Part shown: positions 23,061 through 31,872 of the stretch, piece by piece
Numbering within the stretch: the first letter of the stretch is position 1
Layout of the letters: the number at the start of each line of letters is the position of its first letter
From: Roseburia sp.
GTDB lineage: Bacteria; Bacillota; Clostridia; Oscillospirales; Ruminococcaceae
Assembly (NCBI GenBank): GCA_023666265.1
Contig: JAMPCH010000022.1
Coordinates: forward strand, 1 to 41,462
DNA length: 41,462 nt
Reading direction: 5' to 3'
Made by a program: the position numbers and the translations under genes
Notes under the pieces: model-generated
Databases searched by the model: none
Told to the model about the DNA's origin: nothing
The model's input: only the letters and a program-made list of their open reading frames with translations

Positions 23061-25919
23061 ATGGATAGGAAAACTCCTCTCGGCTGTCTGAAGAGCGGGC
23101 TAAAGCGCTTTTTTATCACGGACTTTCAGTACCCGCTCTCGTTCGCGATCCCGGCGCTGATCCTCCTCCTCGCGTATTTTATCTTCGGCGTTTATCCTTT
23201 TGGGAAGGAATCCGTCCTCTCGCTCGACCTAAACGGTCAATACGTCTATTATTACGACTATATGTACGACGTTTTCGCGGGGAAGGAGAGCGTTTTTTAC
23301 AGCTGGAGCAGGAATCTCTCGGGCGAGTTTATGGGGATCGTCGGCTATTATCTCGGGAGTCCCTTTAACTTCCTCGTTTGGGCTTTTCCCCGCGAGATGA
23401 TCACCGAGGGCTTACTGACCATGCTCGTGACGAAGGTCGGGGCGATCGGGCTTTGTACGAGTATCTACTTCCGCCGTGGGAAGGGCTTTCGCCCCCTCAC
23501 CTGTATCGTCTTTTCGGCGAGCTACGCGCTTTGCGCCTATACGATGGTACAGACGATGAACCCGATGTGGCTCGACGGGGTGATGATCCTCCCGCTGATC
23601 GTCTATGGGATCGAGAAGCTGATCGACGAGGGGAAATTCGTCATGCTCACGATCTCGCTCGTCTACGCCTTTGTGACCTGTTTTTATATCGGCTTTATGA
23701 TCGCGATCTTTTCGGCGATCTACTTCCTCTATTACGCGGTCGTCTCTCATAAAAAGGGGATGGCGCGGCTTTTTATCGAGCGGGGCTTTCTCTTTACCGG
23801 GGTCGCCGCCGTCTCGACGATGATGTCAATGTATATGCTCCTCCCGGTCTATCACTCGCTCTCGTATGGGAAATTCGACTTCTCCGAGCCGGATTACAGC
23901 TCGGTCTATACTAATTTTGACCTGATCGAGCTTCTCGATAAGATGTTCCCGCTGACCTATGATACGGTGAGGATGTCGGGGCTTCCCTTCCTCTATTGCG
24001 GGACGCTCGTGCTTCTGTTTCTCCCCTGTTACTTTTTCCTTAAAAAGATCAGGGGAAGGGATCGGATCGGCGGGGCGGCGATCCTCTCGATCCTCTGTCT
24101 CTCGATGTATATCTGTCAGGTCGATATGCTCTGGCACGGCGGACAGCTCCCGAACTGGCTGCCCTATCGTTACAGCTTTATGGTCTCGTTTTTAATGGTC
24201 GCCTTCTCGGCGCGGGCGTTTGACGCGCTAGACGAAGTACCGAAAAAGCATATCGCCCTCGCGGCGCTCGCGTGGTTCGCCGTCCTCCTTTGGATCGAGA
24301 AACAGGATAACTATCTCGACGACATCAGCCGCGACACGATGGATAGCCTCCAGGTCATTCTCCCGGCGGCGGCGATCCTCTTTATCGTCGCGGCGGTCAC
24401 GGTACAATTTAAGAATAAGCTCCGTCGAAAGGGGATCGCCGTGATCTTTGTGACGGTGATCTCGCTCGAAATTTTCGCGAATACCTTCGTCCAGCTCATT
24501 CGCCAAGACCTCGACATCGTTTATTCGACCCGCCCCTCTTACGTCGACGTGATCGTCCCGACCCGCGAGGTCGTCGATCGGATCAAGGCGGAGGACGACG
24601 GATTTTATCGGATCGAAAAGACTTACTTCCGTACCGTGAACGATCCGCTCGCCTGTGGGATGTATGGGCTGTCGCATAGCTCGAGTACCCTCAACGCCAA
24701 GCCGATCGAGCTTCTCTCGCGGCTCGGCTTCACCTCGCGGAGCCACTATACCCGCTATTCGGGCGCGACCGAGATCACAAAGAGCCTTTTCGGGGTCAAG
24801 TATGAGCTGTCCTGTCCCGATAACAGCACCTCGGAGATCGAGTCGGCGGACGACATCACCGTCACCGAGAACCTCTATTATCTCCCGCCCGCTTATCTCG
24901 TCGATAAGCGCGTCGAGGACTTAGAGCTATCGGCGACCGAGCCGCTCAGAAATCAGAATATGCTGCTCGCGGCGATGCTCGGGCGGGCGACCGACGGCGT
25001 GAGCGACGACGACTATTTTAAGCGGATCATCGACGACGTAGACCTCGAGCTCACGAACGTCACCCAGGGGAAGACGACCGACGGTCACCACAGCTTTAAA
25101 AAGATCGAGCCGAACCTCAATACCGAGCTCGTCTATACGCTCGAGATGCCCGAGACGTCGGCGCTCTATATGTACCTCCCCTCGCGCTATGAGCGGACGG
25201 TGAACGTATGGCTCAACCGCGAGATATTCCTCGGGACGTATTTTGAGGGCGATAATAACAGTATTATGAAGATCGGTGATTTTGAGAAGGGCGAGTCGGT
25301 CACGATCGGGCTGACCCTCACCCGCGACGATCTCTACTTCCGCGAGGCTCAGTTCCTCTATTGTGACCATGAGGCGATCGGGCGCGATCTCGGCGAGCTG
25401 ATCGATAAGAACCGCGACACCACGGTCGAGCGCACCTCGCCGACGTCGCTCAAGATCACGGTGAACGCCGCCGAGGACGGTCTCGTCTTTACGAGCGTCC
25501 CGGTCGAGAGGGGGTGGACGATCCTCGTCGACGGGGCGGAGGTCGAGTATGTCGAGCTTCTCGACGCGCTGATCGGTGTACCGGTCGGGGCGGGCAGCCA
25601 CACGATCGAGATGAAATTTGTAACGGCGGGCTACCCGACCGCGCTCATCATTACGGGCGAGGGGCTTATCCTCTTTATCGCGATGATCCTCGTCGCTCGC
25701 TTCCTCAAGCGTAAAAGCGCCAAAAAAGCGGCGCTCGCCGAGATTGACGATCCTTCGGCGGAGGGCGCGGAGACGGCGGCGGCGGTCGAGAACCAAAGCC
25801 AAAGCCATACGCTCACGGAGGAGGGCTTCGCGAACGCGGCTTTCCCCGACGGCGGCGAAGGCGAGGAGATCTCGGACGATATGGAGGACGCGCCGCCCCC
25901 GGACGAAGGAAATCGATAG
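23061..25919 (+). CDS. YfhO-family membrane glycosyltransferase
   Basis: This 952-residue GT-C-type protein has about 12-13 membrane helices in its first 470 residues. The early extracytoplasmic loop carries LDLNGQYVYYYDYMYDVFAGKESVFYSWS, which holds the acidic pair expected of the catalytic loop. A large soluble domain (about 490-850), a last helix (about 855-875) and an acidic Glu/Asp-rich cytoplasmic tail follow. YfhO proteins transfer sugars from undecaprenyl phosphate to lipoteichoic acid on the outer face. It starts three bases after the GT2 gene that would make its donor. A MITE copy lies immediately downstream. Confidence 0.9.
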   Translation: MDRKTPLGCLKSGLKRFFITDFQYPLSFAIPALILLLAYFIFGVYPFGKESVLSLDLNGQYVYYYDYMYDVFAGKESVFYSWSRNLSGEFMGIVGYYLGSPFNFLVWAFPREMITEGLLTMLVTKVGAIGLCTSIYFRRGKGFRPLTCIVFSASYALCAYTMVQTMNPMWLDGVMILPLIVYGIEKLIDEGKFVMLTISLVYAFVTCFYIGFMIAIFSAIYFLYYAVVSHKKGMARLFIERGFLFTGVAAVSTMMSMYMLLPVYHSLSYGKFDFSEPDYSSVYTNFDLIELLDKMFPLTYDTVRMSGLPFLYCGTLVLLFLPCYFFLKKIRGRDRIGGAAILSILCLSMYICQVDMLWHGGQLPNWLPYRYSFMVSFLMVAFSARAFDALDEVPKKHIALAALAWFAVLLWIEKQDNYLDDISRDTMDSLQVILPAAAILFIVAAVTVQFKNKLRRKGIAVIFVTVISLEIFANTFVQLIRQDLDIVYSTRPSYVDVIVPTREVVDRIKAEDDGFYRIEKTYFRTVNDPLACGMYGLSHSSSTLNAKPIELLSRLGFTSRSHYTRYSGATEITKSLFGVKYELSCPDNSTSEIESADDITVTENLYYLPPAYLVDKRVEDLELSATEPLRNQNMLLAAMLGRATDGVSDDDYFKRIIDDVDLELTNVTQGKTTDGHHSFKKIEPNLNTELVYTLEMPETSALYMYLPSRYERTVNVWLNREIFLGTYFEGDNNSIMKIGDFEKGESVTIGLTLTRDDLYFREAQFLYCDHEAIGRDLGELIDKNRDTTVERTSPTSLKITVNAAEDGLVFTSVPVERGWTILVDGAEVEYVELLDALIGVPVGAGSHTIEMKFVTAGYPTALIITGEGLILFIAMILVARFLKRKSAKKAALAEIDDPSAEGAETAAAVENQSQSHTLTEEGFANAAFPDGGEGEEISDDMEDAPPPDEGNR

Positions 25920-25937
25920 GGAGGCAGTCCTTCCTTA

Positions 25938-26165
25938 TGGCAACACCGCACAATTACCGCTCACGCTTTGCCGTCCGATTGGCAGCCATCTTTTCCGCCA
26001 TATCGCGCAGAATTTTTTTGAAAGGCGTCTCTGTCGGTCAACCCCTCTGTCGGCTACGCCGACACCTCCCCCGCCCGGGGGAGACCACCTTCCTGCAAAA
26101 ATTCTGAACAATCTGACGAAAAATCTGATTGCCACTCGAACGACAATAATTGCGCGGTGTAGCCA
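25938..26165 (+). mobile_element. Palindromic MITE-like element, copy 2 (228 bp)
   Basis: Termini are TGGCAACACCGCACAATTA and the complement of TGGCTACACCGCGCAATTA, each flanked by TA. Compared with copy 1 it holds an extra 55-bp insert (26037-26092) with CCCCTCTGTC and CTCCCCC...GGGGGAG hairpins. It fills the gap between yfhO and coaX and leaves only 30 bp before the coaX start, so it may supply or block coaX transcription. Confidence 0.82.
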
Positions 26166-26195
26166 TAAAAAATAACAACAAAGAAAGGGACAAAA

Positions 26196-26969
26196 ATGTA
26201 TATTCTGACGATAGACGTGGGGAACACCAACACGGTCTTTGGCGCTTATGACCGCGATGACGCGCTCAAATTTGAGGCGCGGGTCGAGACGAGCGCCGCG
26301 CGTATGGCGGACGAATACGTCCTCATTCTCATGAATTTATTAAACCTAAACGGCGTAAAAGCCGACGAGATCGAGGGCGCGGTTCTATCCTCGGTCGTCC
26401 CGCCCGCGACGGGTCAGATCGGGGCGGCGGTCGATAAGCTCCTCGGGCTGACGGCGACGGTGATCGGTCCCGGGCTTAAAACGGGGCTCAATATCCGCCT
26501 CGACGACCCGTCGAGCCTCGGCGCGGATCTATGCTGCGCGGCGGTCGCGGCGAAGGAGCTTTATCCCCTCCCCGCGATCGTCGTCGACCTCGGGACGGCG
26601 ACGAAGCTCCTCGCGATCAGCGGTCGCGGCGAGTTTCTCGGCGGGGCGATCGCGGGCGGGCTAAAGATGACCTTTGAGTCGCTCGCGAGCGGGACGGCGG
26701 CGCTCCCGCTCATCAGCGCCGGGAAGGTCGAAAAAGCGATCGGGACGAATACGATCGACTGTATGCGCTCGGGCGTGATCCTCGGGATGGCGGAGACACT
26801 CGACGGGCTGATCGACCGTTTTGAGAAGGAGATGGGGGCGGCGGCGTCGATCGTCGCGACGGGCGGCTTCTCCGCCGTGGTGATGAGCGAATGTCGCCAT
26901 AAGATGATCCACGACCCCCAGCTGATCTTAAAGGGCATGCTCGCGATCTATCGGAAAAACAGGGGTTAG
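26196..26969 (+). CDS. coaX: Type III pantothenate kinase
   Basis: This 257-residue ASKHA-fold enzyme phosphorylates pantothenate, the first step of CoA synthesis. It has the phosphate loop IDVGNTNTVFG at the N-terminus, the GADLCCAAVAAKELYP segment with the catalytic Asp near 109, and VVDLGTATKL. The usual length is about 255. The start follows GAAAGGGAC. An ECF S component follows 83 bp downstream, which suggests pantothenate uptake and phosphorylation are combined. Confidence 0.95.
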   Translation: MYILTIDVGNTNTVFGAYDRDDALKFEARVETSAARMADEYVLILMNLLNLNGVKADEIEGAVLSSVVPPATGQIGAAVDKLLGLTATVIGPGLKTGLNIRLDDPSSLGADLCCAAVAAKELYPLPAIVVDLGTATKLLAISGRGEFLGGAIAGGLKMTFESLASGTAALPLISAGKVEKAIGTNTIDCMRSGVILGMAETLDGLIDRFEKEMGAAASIVATGGFSAVVMSECRHKMIHDPQLILKGMLAIYRKNRG

Positions 26970-26970
26970 G

Positions 26971-27040
26971 AAACCGGCAAAAGCCGAGTTTCTTAAAATA
27001 TAAGCCCGCGATGCATCGGGGAAGACCCGAGCGTCAGCAA
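26971..27040 (+). promoter_or_regulatory. Two leader hairpins between coaX and the ECF S component
   Basis: GAAACCGGC-AAAA-GCCGAGTTTC is followed by GATGC-A-TCGGG-GAAGA-CCCGA-GCGTC (27010-27034), whose stem ends just before the AAAGGAG ribosome binding site. Either may affect translation or mRNA stability. It does not match a riboswitch class I recognise. Confidence 0.45.
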
Positions 27041-27052
27041 AGGAGTTTCTTT

Positions 27053-27673
27053 ATGGAGAACCAAAACTTAAACCTCGCGCCGGAGGGCGCGAAAAGCCCG
27101 CGTAAGGTCGATACGGCGACCATCGTAGGGCTCGGACTTTTAACGGCGATCGTCGTCGTCTTACAGGCGTTGGCGGTCGGGATACGCTTTGGCGTATTTA
27201 ATATCACGCTCGTACTGATACCGATCGTGGTCGGCGCGGCGCTTTACGGGTGGAAGGCGGGCGCTTGGCTCGGCTTTGTCTTTGGCGTGGTGGTGCTTTT
27301 TACCGACGCGGGGGCTTTCCTCGCGGTGAACGTCCCGGGGACGGTCGTGACCTGTATCCTAAAGGGGGCGCTCGCGGGGCTATCCGCCGGGGTCGTCTAT
27401 CGCGCGATCGAGCGTAAAAATCCCGCCGCCGCTGCGGTCGCGGCGGGGATCGTTTCGCCGATCGTCAATACGGGCGTGTTTCTCCTCGGCTGTTCGATCT
27501 TCTTTTTGGACACGATCCGCGAATGGGCGGCGGGCGCGGGCTTTGAGAGCGCGGGCGCGTATATGATCACCGCCTTTGTCGGGGTCAATTTTATCGTCGA
27601 GATGGCGATCAATCTCGTTTTAAGCTCGGCGATCGTCCTAATCGTTAAGCTCGGGAAAAGGCTAAGACGATAA
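27053..27673 (+). CDS. ECF transporter S component, probably for pantothenate
   Basis: This 206-residue protein has six hydrophobic helices (from about residue 22) and the S-component pattern VGLGLLTAIVVVLQ at the start of helix 1. ECF S components bind a vitamin with high affinity and use the shared EcfA-EcfA'-EcfT module. No EcfAT genes are in the window. Pantothenate (PanT-like) is inferred from the adjacent coaX; folate is less likely. The ATG at 27053 follows AGGAG by seven bases. A long perfect terminator lies 84 bp downstream. Confidence 0.8.
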   Translation: MENQNLNLAPEGAKSPRKVDTATIVGLGLLTAIVVVLQALAVGIRFGVFNITLVLIPIVVGAALYGWKAGAWLGFVFGVVVLFTDAGAFLAVNVPGTVVTCILKGALAGLSAGVVYRAIERKNPAAAAVAAGIVSPIVNTGVFLLGCSIFFLDTIREWAAGAGFESAGAYMITAFVGVNFIVEMAINLVLSSAIVLIVKLGKRLRR

Positions 27674-27757
27674 TTTTTGCGATAGGTTTTTTCTTTGGGG
27701 AAGGAGCGGCTTTCGCCCCCTCCCCGAGAATGACCTGTTTTCATCGGTTCGGGAAAT

Positions 27758-27804
27758 AAAAGAACAGAAAAAATCCGAAGTCGAGGGATTTTTTGTGTTC
27801 TTTT
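27758..27804. terminator. Long bidirectional terminator
   Basis: AAAAGAACAGAAAAAATCC pairs with GGATTTTTTGTGTTCTTTT around GAAGTCGAG, a 19-bp stem with one mismatch. It closes the coaX-ECF unit. A MITE-like element begins immediately after it. Confidence 0.85.
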
Positions 27805-27805
27805 A

Positions 27806-27967
27806 GGGCTTGTTGACGCAATCCGAAATGCTCGGATTGCAAGCGGATTTTTCGTGTTTCGAGGCAAAAAGCCGCAGGAATACTGTATGTATTTCAAGGA
27901 TTTTTAACGAAGAAAGACGGAAAATATGCTTGTAAGACGGGCGCCTTGCGATTGTGTCAACACGCCC
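27806..27967. mobile_element. Second MITE family, 162 bp, flanked by TA
   Basis: The ends are GGGCTTGTTGACGCAATC and the complement of GGGCGTGTTGACACAATC, each beside a TA dinucleotide. An internal GCAATCCGA/TCGGATTGC hairpin is present and there is no coding frame. It ends 47 bp before the mfd start, so mfd transcription probably crosses or starts in it. Confidence 0.75.
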
Positions 27968-28014
27968 TAAGTAAGGACAACGAAGGCATTTTTTCAAGGC
28001 GACAAAGAGGGCTC

Positions 28015-31000
28015 ATGGAATACTTTTTTAATACGGCGCGCCAGCTCCCCGAATATCGGGCGGTCGCGGCGGCGCGGGGCGGTCTCCCAGTCATGGTGAC
28101 CGGGCTGTCCCATATTCATAAGGCGCATTTTTTAGCGGCGCTGTCGCGCGAGGAGGGCTTTAGCGCCCCGCTCCTCGTCCTATGCGATACCGAGGGCGAG
28201 TGCGCCCGCCTTTGCGCGGATATTAACGTGATGAGCGGCGGTGAGACCGCCGTCGTTTATCCCGCGAAGGATCTCATGCTCGGCGAGGTGGATTCCGCCT
28301 CGCGCGAATATGTCTTAAAGCGGCTCGGCGTCCTTTATCGTATGGCGGCGGGGAATATCCCGATCGTTTGCGCGACCCCCGAGGCGGCGGTACAGCTCAC
28401 CGTCCCGAGGGACGCTCTCCTACGGCGGAGCGTCTCGATACGGACGGGGGATACGCTCAGCTTAACGGCGCTCGCCGAGAAGCTGACCGCGCTCGGGTAC
28501 GATCGCTTTGACCAGATCGAGGGGGTCGCCCAGTTCTCGGTACGCGGGTCGATCTTTGACGTTTATCCCGTGAATTTCCCCGCCCCGATCCGTATCGAGA
28601 TGTTTGACGACACGGTCGACAGTATCTCGACCTTTGATCTCGAGACCCAGCGGCGGATCGATACCGTTAAGGCGGTCGCCGCCGCGCCCGCGACCGAGCT
28701 TTTATTTGAGGATAACGCGGCGTTCGCGCGGGCGCTGACCGACTTCTCGGCGAAGGTACGCGGAAAGAACGCCCCGTCGGTCAAGGCGCGGCTCGCCGCC
28801 GATATAGAGAAGCTGGATAGCGGGATCACCCCCGACGGGGACCGCTATCTCCCCCTTTGTTTTGAGAAGGAGGCGACGGTCTTCGACTATGCGGCGGGGG
28901 TGATCGTCTGTGAGAACAGCGCCTGTAACGACAGCCTAAAATCCGCCCTCGCCCAACACCGCGAGGATCTTAAAATGCTGTTTGAGGAGGGGGTACTCGC
29001 TAAGGGGCTTGACCGCTACCTTCTCACCAAGGCGGAGTATGACGAGCGGCTCGAGGGGCGGGTACGCGCTTATTTCGATAACTTTATGCGCGGGCATGAG
29101 CTGAGGCTGTCCGCTCTGATGACCGTTTCGGCGGGTCAGGTCGCGCCGTGGAGCGGCGAATATCGCTATCTTTTAGAGGAGCTTCGCTCTTATATGGCGG
29201 GCGGGTACAGCGTGATCGTCCTCGCCGGGACGGAGAAGGGCGCGCGCGTCCTCGCGGACGACCTTCGCGCGGACGGGATCCCCGCCGATTACGCCGATTC
29301 GCCGAAGAAGCTCTTTATGAAGCGCGTTTATGTGACGAAGGGCTTCCTCACCTCGGGCTACAGCTATCCCGAGGCGCGGCTTGCCGCGATCTCTCATACG
29401 GCGGTCAGCGTCAGCGTCCGCGAAAAGCCGAAGCGTAAAAAAGCGGAGATGATCAATTCGCTCGGCGACGTCGCGGTCGGCGATCTCGTCGTCCATAACA
29501 GCTATGGGATCGGCGTATTCGAGGGCGTCCAAAAGCTTACCCAAGATCGGATCAGTAAGGATTATATCAAGATCCGCTATGCGGGGACGGATGTTCTCTA
29601 CGTCCCCGTGACCCAGCTCGACCTGATCTCGCGCTATATCGGGAGCGGCGACGTTACGACCGTTAAGCTCTCAAAAATGCACACCGATCAATGGCAGAGG
29701 GCGAAGACGCGGGCGAAGGCGGCGGCGAAGGAGATGGCGTCCGAGCTGACCGCGCTTTACGCCAAGCGAATGAAGAGTAAGGGCTACGCCTTTGACCCCG
29801 ACGGCGAGGAACAGACGGATTTTGAGAACCATTTCAGCTATGTCGAGACCGACGACCAGCTTCGCTGTATCGCCGAGATCAAGCGGGATATGGAGACGGA
29901 TCGCCCGATGGAGCGCCTGCTTTGCGGCGACGTGGGCTTCGGTAAGACCGAGGTCGCCCTTCGCGCGGCGTTTAAATGTATTATGAGCGGGAAGCAGTGC
30001 GCGCTCCTTTGTCCGACGACCGTCCTCGCGTGGCAGCATTATCAGACGGTCGTCAAGCGGATGGAGGGCTTCCCCGTTAAGGTCGAGCTTCTCTCCCGCT
30101 TTCGTACCGCGAAAGAGATCAAACAGAGCATCGAGCGTATGAAGCGCGGGTCGGCGGATATGGTGATCGGGACCCACCGCCTCGTCCAGGACGACGTCGG
30201 CTTTAAAGACCTCGGCTTAGTCATCATCGACGAGGAACAGCGTTTCGGCGTCGGGCATAAGGATAAGTTTAAGGAGATGTTTCCCGGGGTCGATATCCTG
30301 ACCCTCTCGGCGACCCCGATCCCGAGGACGCTCAATATGGCGATGTCGGGGATCCGCGATATGAGCGTGATCGAGACCCCGCCACAGGATCGCCAGCCCG
30401 TCACGACCTATGTCATCGAGCATAACGAGGGCGTACTGATCCAAGCGATCCGTAAGGAGCTTCGCCGAAACGGTCAGGTCTATTATATCCATAATCGGAT
30501 CGAGTCGATCACACAGTGCGCGGCACAGCTCCACGCCCTGATCCCCGAGGCGCGGATCGGGATCGCCCACGGGAGAATGGAGGAGGGCGAGCTTCTCGAG
30601 ATCTGGCGTAAGCTTTTAGAGCATGAGATCGACGTACTCGTTTGTACGACCCTGATCGAGACGGGCGTAGACGTACCGAATTGTAACACCCTCATCATCG
30701 AGAACGCGGACTATATGGGACTCGCCCAGCTCCACCAGCTTCGCGGGCGGGTCGGGCGGACGAACCGCCGTGCCTTCGCCTATTTTACCTTCCGCCGGGG
30801 GAAGACGCTCAGCGAGGTCGCGGCGAAGCGTCTCGACGCGATCCGCGAATTTACCAAGTTCGGCTCGGGCTTTCGGATCGCGATGCGCGATCTCGAGATC
30901 CGCGGCGCGGGGTCGATCCTCGGCGCGAGCCAGTCGGGGCATATGTCGGCGGTCGGCTATGATATGTATCTAAAGCTCCTCGACGAGGCGGTCAAAGAGG

Positions 31001-31506
31001 AGCGCGGCGAGGTCGCCGAGCCGGTATCGGAATGTCTCGTCGACGTAAAGGCGGACGCGTTTATCCCCGAGGATTATATCGCGAACCCCGCCCGGCGGAT
31101 CAGCTGTTATAAGCGGATCGCGATGATAAGGAGCGAGGACGACGCCTATGACGTGACCGACGAGCTGATCGACCGCTATGGCGAGCCGCCGAAGCCCGTC
31201 TATGGCTTGATCGAGGTCGCGCGGGTAAGGAGCATGGCGCAGGAGGAGGGGATCACCGAGATCCTCCAGACCAAGGATACTTTAAGCTTCTTCCTCCCAA
31301 AGCCCGACGTGAGAAGGATCGCGGCGCTTAACGCCGAGATGGACGGGCGGGTCAACCTTAACCTCGCGGGTAAGGTCTGCTTTAAGATCGACCTGAGACC
31401 CCACGAGACGCCGATCGAGCTGATGCGCGAAACGCTCGATAAGCTCACCGAGACAAGGGGCGAAGAAGGAGACGGGGCGAAGGCCGCGCCTTCCCAAAAT
31501 AAATAA
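28015..31506 (+). CDS. mfd: Transcription-repair coupling factor
   Basis: This 1163-residue ATPase removes stalled RNA polymerase and recruits UvrA. The N-terminal UvrB-like damage-interaction region holds IEGVAQFSVRGSIFDVYPVNF. The RNA polymerase-binding domain follows near residues 480-550 (GDLVVHNSYGIGVFEGVQ). The RecG-like helicase has Walker A GDVGFGKTE (about 640), the DEEQRFG box (about 738), SATPIPRTLNMA, and IAHGRM and QLRGRVGR in the second lobe. The TRCF C-terminal domain is complete. The ATG at 28015 gives MEYFFNTARQLPEY behind AGAGGG. The last codons and stop overlap a CCTTCCCAAAATAAA motif. Confidence 0.96.
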   Translation: MEYFFNTARQLPEYRAVAAARGGLPVMVTGLSHIHKAHFLAALSREEGFSAPLLVLCDTEGECARLCADINVMSGGETAVVYPAKDLMLGEVDSASREYVLKRLGVLYRMAAGNIPIVCATPEAAVQLTVPRDALLRRSVSIRTGDTLSLTALAEKLTALGYDRFDQIEGVAQFSVRGSIFDVYPVNFPAPIRIEMFDDTVDSISTFDLETQRRIDTVKAVAAAPATELLFEDNAAFARALTDFSAKVRGKNAPSVKARLAADIEKLDSGITPDGDRYLPLCFEKEATVFDYAAGVIVCENSACNDSLKSALAQHREDLKMLFEEGVLAKGLDRYLLTKAEYDERLEGRVRAYFDNFMRGHELRLSALMTVSAGQVAPWSGEYRYLLEELRSYMAGGYSVIVLAGTEKGARVLADDLRADGIPADYADSPKKLFMKRVYVTKGFLTSGYSYPEARLAAISHTAVSVSVREKPKRKKAEMINSLGDVAVGDLVVHNSYGIGVFEGVQKLTQDRISKDYIKIRYAGTDVLYVPVTQLDLISRYIGSGDVTTVKLSKMHTDQWQRAKTRAKAAAKEMASELTALYAKRMKSKGYAFDPDGEEQTDFENHFSYVETDDQLRCIAEIKRDMETDRPMERLLCGDVGFGKTEVALRAAFKCIMSGKQCALLCPTTVLAWQHYQTVVKRMEGFPVKVELLSRFRTAKEIKQSIERMKRGSADMVIGTHRLVQDDVGFKDLGLVIIDEEQRFGVGHKDKFKEMFPGVDILTLSATPIPRTLNMAMSGIRDMSVIETPPQDRQPVTTYVIEHNEGVLIQAIRKELRRNGQVYYIHNRIESITQCAAQLHALIPEARIGIAHGRMEEGELLEIWRKLLEHEIDVLVCTTLIETGVDVPNCNTLIIENADYMGLAQLHQLRGRVGRTNRRAFAYFTFRRGKTLSEVAAKRLDAIREFTKFGSGFRIAMRDLEIRGAGSILGASQSGHMSAVGYDMYLKLLDEAVKEERGEVAEPVSECLVDVKADAFIPEDYIANPARRISCYKRIAMIRSEDDAYDVTDELIDRYGEPPKPVYGLIEVARVRSMAQEEGITEILQTKDTLSFFLPKPDVRRIAALNAEMDGRVNLNLAGKVCFKIDLRPHETPIELMRETLDKLTETRGEEGDGAKAAPSQNK

Positions 31507-31534
31507 ACACATAAACGAAAGGACGGTCGTCTGT

Positions 31535-31861
31535 ATGAGTATTACGGAGAAATTCGGAAACGCGATGAACACCCTAGAAAAAAAGACCGACGAGCTCACG
31601 GGGAAGGCGAAGGAGCAATTCACCCCCGAGAAGCGCGCGGAGTATAAGGAGAAATTCTCGAACGCGGTCACCACCCTCGAGAAAAAGACCGACGAGCTGA
31701 CGGGGAAAGCGAAGGAGAAGCTCGACGAAGCCCTCACCGACGAAAAAAAGGCGGAGTATAAGGCGAAATTTAACACGACCGTCAATAACGCCGACGAGGC
31801 GCTCACCCGTCTCGGGAAGAACGTCGGCGAGGAGCTGAAGGGGCTTTTTGGGAAGAAGTAG
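31535..31861 (+). CDS. Charged helical-repeat protein between mfd and pth
   Basis: This 108-residue protein is predicted to be wholly helical and very rich in Lys and Glu. TLEKKTDELTGKAKE occurs twice (about residues 13-27 and 47-61), and the segments around KFxNA and KxEYKxKF occur three times, so it arose by internal duplication. It has no signal peptide. The pattern resembles CsbD-like or apolipoprotein/LEA-type amphipathic proteins often tied to stress, but I cannot assign a family. It lies 28 bp after mfd and 11 bp before pth, in one likely operon. Confidence 0.75.
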   Translation: MSITEKFGNAMNTLEKKTDELTGKAKEQFTPEKRAEYKEKFSNAVTTLEKKTDELTGKAKEKLDEALTDEKKAEYKAKFNTTVNNADEALTRLGKNVGEELKGLFGKK

Positions 31862-31872
31862 GGGGCGGCGAT

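Noticed and set aside
24927-25808. 293-codon frame on the minus strand
   Set aside because: It lies wholly antisense to yfhO, has Arg/Asp-rich low-complexity content and no ribosome binding site.
26010-26140. Intact tRNA or riboswitch within the yfhO-coaX gap
   Set aside because: The structure is explained by the MITE copy, which recurs at 266 and 40814.
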